Positions 27,558 to 37,023 are shown, counted from the stretch's first letter. The stretch is 38,469 nucleotides of DNA from Bacteroidota bacterium (GCA_013286835.1 JABDEZ010000011.1:4573-43041), one strand, 5' to 3'. A program made the numbers and translations. Notes: generated from the sequence alone by a model not told the origin.

Positions 27558-28472
27558 ATGAAAGAATTTGTAAAACGGCTTCTCCTCTTTATTTTACCAA
27601 TATTCATTGTTGCCATTATCCTGGAAGTAGTACTGCGCAGAATACCCAATAACTATTCCTATAAAAGAAAATACCTGGATGCGAATGCTCCATACATCAA
27701 TGTATTGGTCCTTGGCAATTCTCACGCTTTTTATGGCATAGACCCTTCCTATATTCATGGTAACTGTTTTAATGCCTGCTGTAATTCACAATCATTAGAC
27801 TATGACTGGGCAATCCTTCATAAATACAGCCATAAGTTGAATCATCTTAAATATATTGTGGTGCCCATAGATTATCCTTCGTTATACAAAAATCTAAATA
27901 ATACTGCAGAGGCGTGGAGGGTTAAAGATTACGTTATCTATTATGGCTTTTACCGGTCGACAAATATTGCTGACTATAGCGAACTTACAAGTAATAAGCT
28001 TTTAAATAATCTGCAAAGGATCATTAACTACTATTATAACAGGTCTTCTACAGATATTTATTGTTCAGCAACAGGCTGGGGAACAGATGACAACTCCAAA
28101 AACAAGCAAGACCTAACCTCAACCGGAGAAGTTACTGCAGCCAGGCACACAGAAAAGAATCCCGACTGTTTTAATGAAAATGTTGGAGTTGTAAAGGCTA
28201 TTATTGATGTAGCAAAGGCACAACATGCTAAAGTTATATTTTACACATCGCCGGCATACAAAACGTATGTACAGCACCTGGATACCAGCCAAATGAATAC
28301 TACTGTAAGAACAATGGCAAAAATAGTTGCTGATTGTAATAACAGCAGATATTATAACCTGCTTACAGACACTTTATTTACAGCAGCCGATTACTACGAT
28401 GCAGACCATCTAAACGAAAAAGGAGCAAAAAAACTCTCTTTGAAAATAGACAGTTTAATATTGACAGATTGA
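27558..28472 (+). CDS. SGNH-hydrolase-like membrane-anchored protein
   Basis: 304 aa; N-terminal TM; LVLGNSHAFYGIDPSYI block I and DADHLNEKGAKKL block V. Confidence 0.7.
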   Translation: MKEFVKRLLLFILPIFIVAIILEVVLRRIPNNYSYKRKYLDANAPYINVLVLGNSHAFYGIDPSYIHGNCFNACCNSQSLDYDWAILHKYSHKLNHLKYIVVPIDYPSLYKNLNNTAEAWRVKDYVIYYGFYRSTNIADYSELTSNKLLNNLQRIINYYYNRSSTDIYCSATGWGTDDNSKNKQDLTSTGEVTAARHTEKNPDCFNENVGVVKAIIDVAKAQHAKVIFYTSPAYKTYVQHLDTSQMNTTVRTMAKIVADCNNSRYYNLLTDTLFTAADYYDADHLNEKGAKKLSLKIDSLILTD

Positions 28473-28479
28473 TGTAAAG

Positions 28480-29499
28480 TCATCTTGCCTTGCCATATAG
28501 TTTTGCAAGGATAAATGACTGGAATTTTTGAACGCCGTAAACATTTAAATGGCCGCCCTGGTCTCTGAAGCTGGCATCGCTATAAAATGCCGTATCATAA
28601 ATGAAGTTCTTCCCAAACTGTTTATCAAGTTCAGCTACCTGTTTTTCTAACATACTGTCTGCGGCTGATCTTTGGCTGGGCATCATAATAAAAAAGGCTG
28701 TTACATTTTTCTCATTACAGAGGTCCAGCATTTTCTGCAGGTATATTTTATTTACTACCGACGTTTTTATATTCGATAACTCTTCCTCGTACAAAGGTTT
28801 TTCGGCGCTCCTTTTATAGAGTACTGAATCTGTAGAAAGCCCTACCACCCTGCCATAAGTAAGTTGGGTATTGCCATTAATGGGATGGCTTGTACCTGTA
28901 AATGCAAGGGGATTACTATTGTTACGCAGATAAACGTAAGCGCTATTAAGGCCACCAATTACAAAATCTTTTACCACCCGTATTTTTGAGCTGAGCACAG
29001 GATCGTTAAATGCGATATCTAATGGCGTTGAAAAATCAGAATGGCTGAGCGCATAATTCTCGTCATTATACTGCCTGGCTAATACCCTTACACTATCCAG
29101 ATAACTAGTAGGAATAATGCCATTGTAATAACTGCCGGTATAAAAAAAATATTGGCTTACCAGGTGGGTAAGTGTATAAGAAATGAAAACAGTATCGACC
29201 TTGTTAGTCGGATTTTGAAGGAGTAACCTTAGCTGGTAATATCCTTCAACGGGCGAAACACCTCCCATACATAAATTGGTAGCGTGAAGGTTCCTGGCAT
29301 CGAGCCCCAACTGCGTTTTGCTGTCGCCTATTATTACGTTTCCTTTTAAACCTCCTGCGGTAATTTTTTTATAAAGGGTAGTTTGTAATTCGTACTCGTA
29401 GCTTGCATAATACTTACGGGGTATCACCGTGTATAGTGCTGAAAAAATGAAGATCCAGATGAGTAAGAATATCGCTGCATTATATAGAAATCCTTTCAT
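28480..29499 (-). CDS. SGNH/AlgJ-DltD-like membrane-anchored protein, probable partner of the MBOAT
   Basis: 339 aa; N-terminal TM; NVIIGDSKTQLGLDARNL block I-like; C-terminal GGHLNVYGVQKF; 6-nt gap from the MBOAT gene. Confidence 0.7.
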   Translation of the reverse strand: MKGFLYNAAIFLLIWIFIFSALYTVIPRKYYASYEYELQTTLYKKITAGGLKGNVIIGDSKTQLGLDARNLHATNLCMGGVSPVEGYYQLRLLLQNPTNKVDTVFISYTLTHLVSQYFFYTGSYYNGIIPTSYLDSVRVLARQYNDENYALSHSDFSTPLDIAFNDPVLSSKIRVVKDFVIGGLNSAYVYLRNNSNPLAFTGTSHPINGNTQLTYGRVVGLSTDSVLYKRSAEKPLYEEELSNIKTSVVNKIYLQKMLDLCNEKNVTAFFIMMPSQRSAADSMLEKQVAELDKQFGKNFIYDTAFYSDASFRDQGGHLNVYGVQKFQSFILAKLYGKAR

Positions 29500-29505
29500 C
29501 CGGGG

Positions 29506-30951
29506 TTAAAATTTAAGGTAGATAAAAGGTTGTTCAAAACCGCTGAAAGTGAGTATCAGCAAAACCGCCAAACTATAAAAACCCCACCGGTATATTTTGG
29601 GCCATGTAAGCGCTATGTTTTCAAGTGCATGCTGTTTGTCTCTTTGCATCCACTCAAGTACTATCATAAAAGAGATGAAGAACAGGTTCATGGCATATGC
29701 CCACAGCGGAAAAAACAGCGGACTGGACGATGAAAACTTGAAGATATTGCAGTAGTACTGGAACGCTTGCGAAACACTGGCAGAGCGGAACAGCACCATA
29801 CTAAACATAACAAACAAGAAAGTGCCTGCTATATTTTTAAATTCGGTTAACGAAGGTAATGGTTTACCGGGCGCTACTTCTTTCCTTTTATTCATGCGGC
29901 CAGCCAGTATAAGGGGTATATAGCAGCAGCCATGTAAGAATCCCCACACCACGAATGTCCAGTGTGCGCCATGCCAGAAGCCAGAGATAAGAAAAGTAAC
30001 AAGTATAGAAATGATAAGCCCCCAATTGCCATAATAACGAAATCGGATGGACACAGGGGTAAACACATAGTCTGTAAGCCAAGAGGTAAGAGAGATATGC
30101 CACTTGCGCCAAAACTCAGCAATATTTTGTGCAAAGAAGGGGTAGTTGAAATTTCGTGTGATATTAAATCCGAGCAGTCGTGCAAAGCCTATGGCCATAT
30201 CAGAATAGCCTGAAAAGTCAGCGTATAGCTGCATGGTAAATAAGAAAACGCCGATGATCAAAATACCGCCATGCAGATTGGGCATATCGAAAATATAGTT
30301 GCTGATGGTAACACAGTTATCGGCTATCACTACCTTTTTAAATAAGCCCCATAATATTTGTCGCAGTCCATCGGTGGCCTGGTTGCGAATGAACATTCTC
30401 TTTTGTTCTAATTGTGGTACCAGGGTCCTAGTCCTGTCTATAGGCCCGGCAACCATACTTGGGAAGAAGGAAATGTAGGTAAAGAATATTATAATATCAG
30501 TTACTGGTTTTATTTTTCCGTTTTTTACATCGAACAGGTAGCTAAGCAAACGAAAGGTATAGAAGCTGATACCCAGCGGCAACAGTATATTTAAAGTTTG
30601 CAGGCTGGTATGTACATGCAGCTTGCTGGCTACAACAATAAATGATGCAATAAAAAAATTGGTGTACTTAAAATACAACAGTGTACCCACTAGCAACAGC
30701 AACCCTGTATTTAGAAATTGTCTTTTTGCCTTGGGGTTGGTTGATCTGTAAATGCCTATACCCAGCAAGTACGTGGCTAATGAACTGAAGATAAGAAGGA
30801 ATAGAAAATGCCAGTTCCACCAGGCATAAAAAAAATAGCTGCCTGCAAGCAACAGTACATTCTGAACTTTTACCGATCGATTGAATACAAACCAATACAA
30901 AAAGAAAAACAGCACGAAGAATGCAGCAAATGGCAGGGAATTAAAAAGCAT
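29506..30951 (-). CDS. MBOAT family O-acyltransferase (AlgI-like)
   Basis: 481 aa; ADFSGYSDMAIGFARLLGFNITRNFNYPFFAQNIAEFWRKWHISLTSWLTDYVFTPVSI...FLISGFWHGAHWTFVVWGFLHG. Confidence 0.96.
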   Translation of the reverse strand: MLFNSLPFAAFFVLFFFLYWFVFNRSVKVQNVLLLAGSYFFYAWWNWHFLFLLIFSSLATYLLGIGIYRSTNPKAKRQFLNTGLLLLVGTLLYFKYTNFFIASFIVVASKLHVHTSLQTLNILLPLGISFYTFRLLSYLFDVKNGKIKPVTDIIIFFTYISFFPSMVAGPIDRTRTLVPQLEQKRMFIRNQATDGLRQILWGLFKKVVIADNCVTISNYIFDMPNLHGGILIIGVFLFTMQLYADFSGYSDMAIGFARLLGFNITRNFNYPFFAQNIAEFWRKWHISLTSWLTDYVFTPVSIRFRYYGNWGLIISILVTFLISGFWHGAHWTFVVWGFLHGCCYIPLILAGRMNKRKEVAPGKPLPSLTEFKNIAGTFLFVMFSMVLFRSASVSQAFQYYCNIFKFSSSSPLFFPLWAYAMNLFFISFMIVLEWMQRDKQHALENIALTWPKIYRWGFYSLAVLLILTFSGFEQPFIYLKF

Positions 30952-31033
30952 TGTTACTGTTTAGAATAATGCCTAAAATTAAAGTTTTTGATCAAAAGAT
31001 ACGGAATGGTTTGTAGGACATTATTACCAGCCT

Positions 31034-31549
31034 TTACAACAATAGCTCATAATATAGTATATCTTCTATAATGCCGTCGGGCCATGCGCGTGGCTCGCGG
31101 TAGGTGTATTTAAAATTGAAATGTTGATTTGCTGCTTTAGAAATAATATTACTTTCCCTGTGTCCTACAAGCAGGCGTTTCAATCCATGTACGTGTGCCC
31201 AGCTTATCCGGGCCTCGTAAAGCATACGCGACAATCCTTTTCCTCTATGCACTTCTCTAATATAAGATTGCATCATTAATGCCGTTTCAGGATTGTTCTT
31301 GTCTATTATTATTCCTGTTATACCGATGGGCACTTCATTTAGGAATAGACCAAAATAGCCGGCATCGGGATTACTTACTTTGGCTGTCCAATAACTATCC
31401 GACAAGATTGATTCTTCAGCATGCCAGACGCTGTATTTCTCGGGCTCCAGGTACAACGCCTCAAGACGCATTTTTTTATAAATAGAAACATCTTCTGCAG
31501 TTAATTGCCGAATTGTATAGTTTGCATTTGTAGTGTTCATTTCGTCCAT
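31034..31549 (-). CDS. GNAT family N-acetyltransferase
   Basis: 171 aa; YTIRQLTAEDVSIYKKMRLEAL...SYIREVHRGKGLSRMLYEARISWAHVHGLKRLLVGHRESN. Confidence 0.9.
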   Translation of the reverse strand: MDEMNTTNANYTIRQLTAEDVSIYKKMRLEALYLEPEKYSVWHAEESILSDSYWTAKVSNPDAGYFGLFLNEVPIGITGIIIDKNNPETALMMQSYIREVHRGKGLSRMLYEARISWAHVHGLKRLLVGHRESNIISKAANQHFNFKYTYREPRAWPDGIIEDILYYELLL

Positions 31550-31893
31550 TCCTCAACTTTAAAGCCTGTTATTATAGAATCTTTCGAAAGAGTAAAATTT
31601 AAGGTCTTGACATGATCGGGATCAATACCATCCCAATGGATAATGATATTATAGCCTAATGAAATACTGTCAGAATAATCAGGGGTTGATAAAATGCCAA
31701 TTAGCTGATCATATTTTAACCCAACTAGTTTATGATTTGTTATTAGTTCTTTCAGCATTTTCTCACGACTTGGTAGAGGTAATGAAGGATCATTCATTTC
31801 AGTCCATTTCCTTTTATCGAAAGAAATATTGCATGCTGCAATTATTAGTAATGCTGTACAGAAAAGTATTATCCAAGAAAATTTTCTGATCAT
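31537..31893 (-). CDS. Putative lipoprotein of unknown function
   Basis: 118 aa; IILFCTALLIIAAC lipobox; overlaps the GNAT start by 13 bp. Confidence 0.65.
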   Translation of the reverse strand: MIRKFSWIILFCTALLIIAACNISFDKRKWTEMNDPSLPLPSREKMLKELITNHKLVGLKYDQLIGILSTPDYSDSISLGYNIIIHWDGIDPDHVKTLNFTLSKDSIITGFKVEEWTK

Positions 31894-31921
31894 TAACCAA
31901 CCATTTTATTGGGGCATTAAT

Positions 31922-32173
31922 CTAAGAACACTGCACATCCGCTTTCTCATTTATGAATTTTCGACGATCCATAGGGACAGGACCTAATTCGTATCCAAAT
32001 AATTTTAGTACTTGGTTAACCTTGTCCATCCTAAGTGTATTCTTCCCTTGTTCCATATCCCGCACAAAACGCAAGCCCACTCCTGCTTTTACGGCAAGGT
32101 CTGCCTGGGTGAGACCAGTTCTTTTTCTTCTTTCTTTTAGAAATAAAGAAATTGTATGAGGTGAATATTCCAT
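31922..32173 (-). CDS. HipB-like XRE/HTH transcriptional regulator
   Basis: 83 aa; ISLFLKERRKRTGLTQADLAVKAGVGLRFVRDMEQGKNTLRMDKVNQVLKLFGYELGPVP, the HipB-type HTH. Confidence 0.9.
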   Translation of the reverse strand: MEYSPHTISLFLKERRKRTGLTQADLAVKAGVGLRFVRDMEQGKNTLRMDKVNQVLKLFGYELGPVPMDRRKFINEKADVQCS

Positions 32174-32174
32174 T

Positions 32175-32192
32175 TATACCTGATAGGGTATA
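32175..32192. promoter_or_regulatory. Operator 1, TATACC-TGATAG-GGTATA
   Basis: Perfect palindromic half-sites adjacent to the HTH gene start codon. Confidence 0.8.
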
Positions 32193-32214
32193 AAGATGCA
32201 AAAATACTCTATTT

Positions 32215-32232
32215 TATACCTGATAGGGTATA
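32215..32232. promoter_or_regulatory. Operator 2, TATACC-TGATAG-GGTATA
   Basis: Identical 18-bp copy, 40 bp from operator 1. Confidence 0.8.
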
Positions 32233-32255
32233 AAAAAATCAAATAGTTACCTAAA

Positions 32256-32273
32256 TATACTCAATCGGGTATA
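32256..32273. promoter_or_regulatory. Operator 3 (imperfect), TATACT-CAATCG-GGTATA
   Basis: Same half-sites with one mismatch, 41 bp from operator 2. Confidence 0.6.
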
Positions 32274-32307
32274 TTTCGCGTTTCAAAGAATTTGCGAACA
32301 ATGCAAA

Positions 32308-32343
32308 AAAATAAGCCGCTCCGTGAAGGGAGCGGCTTATTAA
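32308..32343 (-). terminator. Hairpin terminator downstream of the OmpA-family gene
   Basis: AATAAGCCGCTCC-gtgaag-GGAGCGGCTTATT. Lies between the OmpA-family gene (start 34658, end 32364) and the HTH operators. Confidence 0.8.
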
Positions 32344-32363
32344 AAGACAATTTATAAAAGGTT

Positions 32364-34658
32364 TTAGCTTTTTTTCAGCTCAAGGTGTACCCTGCGGTTT
32401 TTAGCCCGGCCAATTTTTGTTTTGTTGCTGGCGGCTGGGTGCTCTTCGCCATGTCCTGCAGCATGAAGCCTGTCGGCAGATATACCTTCTTTTACGAAGT
32501 AAGCTTTAACTGCTTCAGCACGCTCTTTTGATAATTTCATATTCATTTCAGGTTTACCAACGTTGTCGGTATAGCCGTCAATATTCATGTCGTTATCAGG
32601 GTATTCTTTCAGTATTTTCACAATATCGTTGAGCAGTGGGTAAGATGTAGTTTTTATTACACCTCTGCCGGTTTCAAATTCAATAGCGGTTGCTGCAAAG
32701 TCAAGTTTCTTCTTCACTTCCTGGGCTACTTCTTTTTTCTTAACAGGGCAACCATCATTTGATATTGGTCCGGGATCGTTAGGGCATTTATCCAGATTGT
32801 CTGGTATATTATCGCCATCGGTATCGGGGCAACCTTTAAATTTGGCAGGCCCGGCTTGCAAGGGGCAAGCATCTTCATTGTCAGGTATGCCATCACCATC
32901 AGTATCGGGGCAACCGTGAAACTGCGGAAGGCCAAATTTGTAAGGGCAGGCATCTTCACTGTCAGGCACACCATCACCATCACTATCGGGACAGCCATGC
33001 AGTTCTGCAAGCCCAGCTTGTGTAGGGCATTTGTCATCTATATCAGGTATGCCATCGCCATCCTTGTCGGGGCAGCCTTGTAGCGCAACTGCTCCAGAAT
33101 CATCAGGACAACGGTCATCACCATCGGCCACGCTATCCCTATCCCTGTCAGGGCAGCCCTTAGCAGTCAGCACACCTGGTATTAGCGGGCATTTGTCCAT
33201 ACGGTCAGATATATGGTCATGATCCCTGTCGCGTATTTTTTTCCTATTGATAGGTACAAATCCACCAGCATGTATGTTAAAGCCATATTGATTGTTATTG
33301 AATAATGCCAGCATATCATCGCTGCCTACAAAGAAGCCTGACACGCGTACACCAAAACCCAATTTGAAATGATCATCAAGGGAGCTATAGGTAACCGGTA
33401 CTGATACACCAATAAGTCGGGTATCGTAACGAGGAGTAAATGTGATCTGGTTATAATAGTAGTTACCAAAATCATTTTTGTTAGCCAGGTTAGCCAGATA
33501 GTTAACGCTTATGTAGAACTTGCTGTAGATGTGGTAGTCAACACCTGTCATTAAGGCGGTAGGTAGGTGAACTGTTGTAGATTTATGACTGCCGGTATCT
33601 ACCGATAAGTTATGAGACAGGGCATAATCACGGAAATCATTGTAGTTTTTAAATTGGGTAATAAGGTCGTTACCTGATAAGTAGCCATTGCCGGTGAAGT
33701 TTGCAGTAAAATTGCTGCCTTTGTAGGTGATGCCGCCAATATCAGTTACAGCAACTGATAATTTTAATTTATAACTGGCTTTATTCGGGTCTTTGTGCAT
33801 CGCCCCATCCATTTCGTAATAGTTGTTTTCAGAAGCTGGGTTCCACTCATATACCAAACCCAGATCGCCACCAACACCCGCTCCGCCGTTGGTGCCGCCA
33901 AAGAAACGGCTCATGATATCAGAACCAGCTATACCATTACTCAGATCTACCTGGGAATTAATAACGTTGCTGCCATATTCAAGATCGGTATTGTTGATCT
34001 GTAAAGAATCTGCTTTTGAATAATAGTGTGCATCCAGGTTTTTGCCTTTTATACCGGCATAACCTATGCCGCCCAGGTAGCGCGCAGTAAGCCCACCTTT
34101 TATTTCATGGTGCTCGTTTCTGAAAATGACGGCACTGTAACTAAGGCCAATTTCGCTCCATACCTGTGCTGTCCAGTTATAATTTTTTGAAGTAAAACCA
34201 TAGTCTGAGCTTGAACTGAATGTAGGATCGGTAATAATGCGATATACACTTTGGTCGAAGTTTGAAAATTGGTTGAACGCCCTTACACGGGTGGTTAGCG
34301 CAAGGGTATTTTTATCATTTATAGCATACATGATCCCAGGCCCACGCACCTCGCCATAAGGCGCCAGCATGTTAAACGGATTCTGTGAACCATAGTTAAA
34401 TATCTGATCGGTGGTAAGAGACTTATTATAGTTTGCCAATATATTGCTGGAACGTAACGTACCAATATTGGTGTTCACACCAGCATTGACAGAAAGGATA
34501 TCTACTGATATTTTTAAATGGTTATCAGCGCCATTTGCCGGGTTTAGGTATAGGCTATTGGTACCGCTCCAGAGACTGGTGGCTTCGCTAAAATACATCT
34601 GTGCCCGAGCTTGAGCAGCTATTATAATTATTATAACTGTGAGTGTAAATTTCTTCAT
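32364..34658 (-). CDS. DUF5723-like barrel with thrombospondin type 3 repeats and C-terminal OmpA peptidoglycan-binding domain
   Basis: 764 aa; repeated DRDxDGIPDxxDKCPxxxGxxxxxGCPDxDGDG units, then IEFETGRGVIKTTSYPLLNDIVKILKEYPDNDMNIDGYTDNVGKPEMNMKLSKERAEAVKAYFVKEGISADRLHAAGHGEEHP. Confidence 0.93.
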   Translation of the reverse strand: MKKFTLTVIIIIIAAQARAQMYFSEATSLWSGTNSLYLNPANGADNHLKISVDILSVNAGVNTNIGTLRSSNILANYNKSLTTDQIFNYGSQNPFNMLAPYGEVRGPGIMYAINDKNTLALTTRVRAFNQFSNFDQSVYRIITDPTFSSSSDYGFTSKNYNWTAQVWSEIGLSYSAVIFRNEHHEIKGGLTARYLGGIGYAGIKGKNLDAHYYSKADSLQINNTDLEYGSNVINSQVDLSNGIAGSDIMSRFFGGTNGGAGVGGDLGLVYEWNPASENNYYEMDGAMHKDPNKASYKLKLSVAVTDIGGITYKGSNFTANFTGNGYLSGNDLITQFKNYNDFRDYALSHNLSVDTGSHKSTTVHLPTALMTGVDYHIYSKFYISVNYLANLANKNDFGNYYYNQITFTPRYDTRLIGVSVPVTYSSLDDHFKLGFGVRVSGFFVGSDDMLALFNNNQYGFNIHAGGFVPINRKKIRDRDHDHISDRMDKCPLIPGVLTAKGCPDRDRDSVADGDDRCPDDSGAVALQGCPDKDGDGIPDIDDKCPTQAGLAELHGCPDSDGDGVPDSEDACPYKFGLPQFHGCPDTDGDGIPDNEDACPLQAGPAKFKGCPDTDGDNIPDNLDKCPNDPGPISNDGCPVKKKEVAQEVKKKLDFAATAIEFETGRGVIKTTSYPLLNDIVKILKEYPDNDMNIDGYTDNVGKPEMNMKLSKERAEAVKAYFVKEGISADRLHAAGHGEEHPAASNKTKIGRAKNRRVHLELKKS

Positions 34659-34839
34659 ATGAATTGTGTAATGTGGCTAAAACTAATTCACTTTAACATT
34701 TTCATGACAAAAATGATTGAAAAATAATGATTTAATATCAATTATTATAATCAACTTTTTGTGCCGGGGGTAAAAGGAAATATGTAACACTTAAAAAGAA
34801 CCCGTTTAGGATTTAATATTTTGCCGTATTATCGCAACC

Positions 34840-35991
34840 GTGAGTGCAGAAAAACAGGAAAAGTATGATGTAGTGATAGCTGGTGCCGGGCCGGCCGGTT
34901 GCGCATGTGCATTGGCATTGAAAGATGCAGGACTGAAAGTGGCCATGCTGGATAAAGAAGACTTTCCGCGCGATAAGGTGTGTGGAGATGCTATACCCGG
35001 CAGGGCAATAAAAGTGCTTAAAAACATATCACCAGTATTTGCAAAGGCTTTTAGTGATTTTCCTAAAAAATGTGGCACTCGCAAAACGCAACTTAACTTC
35101 AAAGGCAAACAATCTGAGTTTACCTGGGTAGTTGAAGCCTATACCTGCGCGCGTATGCAATTTGACAATTTCCTGTTCGACCTGGTGAAAAAACATACCA
35201 ATACGCATATATTAACAAGGCATAATATAGCAGGTGTTGACGTGCAGGAAGAAGATGTGACCATACAGATAAAAAACAAACCATCTATAACGGCTGATAT
35301 ACTGGTTGGTGCAGACGGAGCACATTCTATAACTGCAAAGCAGCTTACAGCCCGCATGCTGGATAGGGCGCACCATGTAGGATCGGTAAGGGCCTACTAT
35401 AAGAATGTGACCGGATTACAGGATGACACTACCGAGCTTTATTTTGACAAGCGCTACCTGCCCAGTTACCTATGGGTGTTCCCCCTACCCAACAATGTTT
35501 GTAATGTGGGTTTTGGTATGCTGAGTAGTGAAATAGCCAAAAGAAAAATAAATATTAAAAATACCTTTTACGATTTTATAAAAGAAACCCCTCTGCTGGC
35601 CGAAAAATTTAAAGGTGCTGAACAAATAAGTGCTTTAGAAGGATTTGGTTTACCGCTGGGGTCGAAACGGGTTCCAATGTCTGGCGACCGTTTTCTGCTG
35701 GCAGGTGATGCAGCATCACTGATAGATCCTTTTTCGGGCGACGGGATAGGAAATGCAATGACCAGTGGGCAAGCGGCTGCATTGCAGATTATAAAATGTT
35801 TTGAGGCGCATAATTTTACTGCCGCATTTATGCAACAGTATGATGCCGAAGTGCACCGCAAATTGGGTAAGGAGTTAAAAACACATGCTATAGCCCAGAG
35901 TGCGCTATCAAAAATGCCTGTATTGCTGGATATTTTATTTGCCGCTACCCGAAATAAAGTGCTGAAAAAAAGATTGCAGAAATACCTTTAA
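34840..35991 (+). CDS. Geranylgeranyl reductase family/FAD-dependent oxidoreductase (GTG start)
   Basis: 383 aa; YDVVIAGAGPAGCACALALKDAGLKVAMLDKEDFPRDKVCGDAIPG...GDRFLLAGDAASLIDPFSGDGIGNAMTSG. Confidence 0.92.
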   Translation: MSAEKQEKYDVVIAGAGPAGCACALALKDAGLKVAMLDKEDFPRDKVCGDAIPGRAIKVLKNISPVFAKAFSDFPKKCGTRKTQLNFKGKQSEFTWVVEAYTCARMQFDNFLFDLVKKHTNTHILTRHNIAGVDVQEEDVTIQIKNKPSITADILVGADGAHSITAKQLTARMLDRAHHVGSVRAYYKNVTGLQDDTTELYFDKRYLPSYLWVFPLPNNVCNVGFGMLSSEIAKRKINIKNTFYDFIKETPLLAEKFKGAEQISALEGFGLPLGSKRVPMSGDRFLLAGDAASLIDPFSGDGIGNAMTSGQAAALQIIKCFEAHNFTAAFMQQYDAEVHRKLGKELKTHAIAQSALSKMPVLLDILFAATRNKVLKKRLQKYL

Positions 35992-36054
35992 TATATTGAC
36001 AGCGTGGTATAATATTGCTGTATAGATTTTTATCCATCCTTCTAAACATGCAGT

Positions 36055-36435
36055 ATGAAAACAGTAGTAATACCTAAGGGTTACCAGCAGGTGATGCCAT
36101 ACCTCATCCTGGATAATGCATCAGTCTTTATAGACTTTATGATAGATGTGTTTGATGCCGTAGAAATAATGCGCCACATGCGTGACGAACAAGTAATAAT
36201 GCATGCCGAAATAAAGCTGGGTGAGAGTGTAATAATGATAGCAGAAAGTACTGATAACTATACCAGCAGCCCGGCAGGAATGTTTGTATATGTGCCAGAT
36301 GCTGATGCTACATACAATAAAGCAATTGCAGCCGGAGCCACATCTGTAGCAACCCCATCTGATCAATCTTACGGGCGCAGTGCAGGTATAAAGGATGTAT
36401 ATGGCAACACCTGGTGGATAACGACAAATAAATAG
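36055..36435 (+). CDS. VOC/glyoxalase family protein (PhnB-like)
   Basis: 126 aa; KGYQQVMPYLILDNASVFIDFMIDVFDAVEIMRH...HAEIKLGESVIMIAES...YGRSAGIKDVYGNTWWITT. Confidence 0.92.
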   Translation: MKTVVIPKGYQQVMPYLILDNASVFIDFMIDVFDAVEIMRHMRDEQVIMHAEIKLGESVIMIAESTDNYTSSPAGMFVYVPDADATYNKAIAAGATSVATPSDQSYGRSAGIKDVYGNTWWITTNK

Positions 36436-36981
36436 CTAAGCTTTCTTTGCGCTCACACTCAGGTTAACATTCACCTGGTCTTCAATTTTGCCTTTTTCAC
36501 CTACTGTATAGTCTAGCCTGTTTAAGGTAAAATTGCCTTTAAACAACAAGCCATCATTGATTGGTGTAACTGTAAAAGGTATCATAATGGCTTTGGAAAT
36601 GCCTTTGATGGTGAGCTTACCATATAGTACATATGTACCAGGAGCGTTGCCTTTTTCTACCCGGCTGGAGATAATATGGACAGCAGGAAATTTACTAGCG
36701 TTGAAGAATTCTTCTTTTTTAAGATGTTCATCGCGCATGCCTATCCCTGTTTTAATACTTTCTGCATTTACGGATACATCAAAGGAAGAGCCTGGCAGAT
36801 CGGCCGGGTTGAAGGTGATACTACCTCTTAAATTGCTAAGTGTCCCTTGCACGGTACTTTTTACCAGCATATGGTTCACCACCTTAAAACTCACTTTTGA
36901 ATTTTGGCTCTCTGGTATGTAGTGTTGGCCGTTTGCAGCAGTGCTTAGCAGCAATAGCAATGAAACAAATAGTGTTTTCAT
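36436..36981 (-). CDS. YceI family protein
   Basis: 181 aa; signal peptide; NSKVSFKVVNHMLVKSTVQGTLSNLRGSITFNPADLPGSSFDVSVNAESIKTGIGMRDEHLKKEEFFNASKFP. Confidence 0.95.
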   Translation of the reverse strand: MKTLFVSLLLLLSTAANGQHYIPESQNSKVSFKVVNHMLVKSTVQGTLSNLRGSITFNPADLPGSSFDVSVNAESIKTGIGMRDEHLKKEEFFNASKFPAVHIISSRVEKGNAPGTYVLYGKLTIKGISKAIMIPFTVTPINDGLLFKGNFTLNRLDYTVGEKGKIEDQVNVNLSVSAKKA

Positions 36982-37023
36982 AGAAACTTTTTATGCGGTA
37001 TTGTAAAGGTCAGTAAAATAGCA

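Noticed and set aside
32740-33225. Regularly spaced repeats resembling a CRISPR or minisatellite
   Set aside because: In frame and encodes thrombospondin type 3 repeats; period and divergence are explained by protein repeats.
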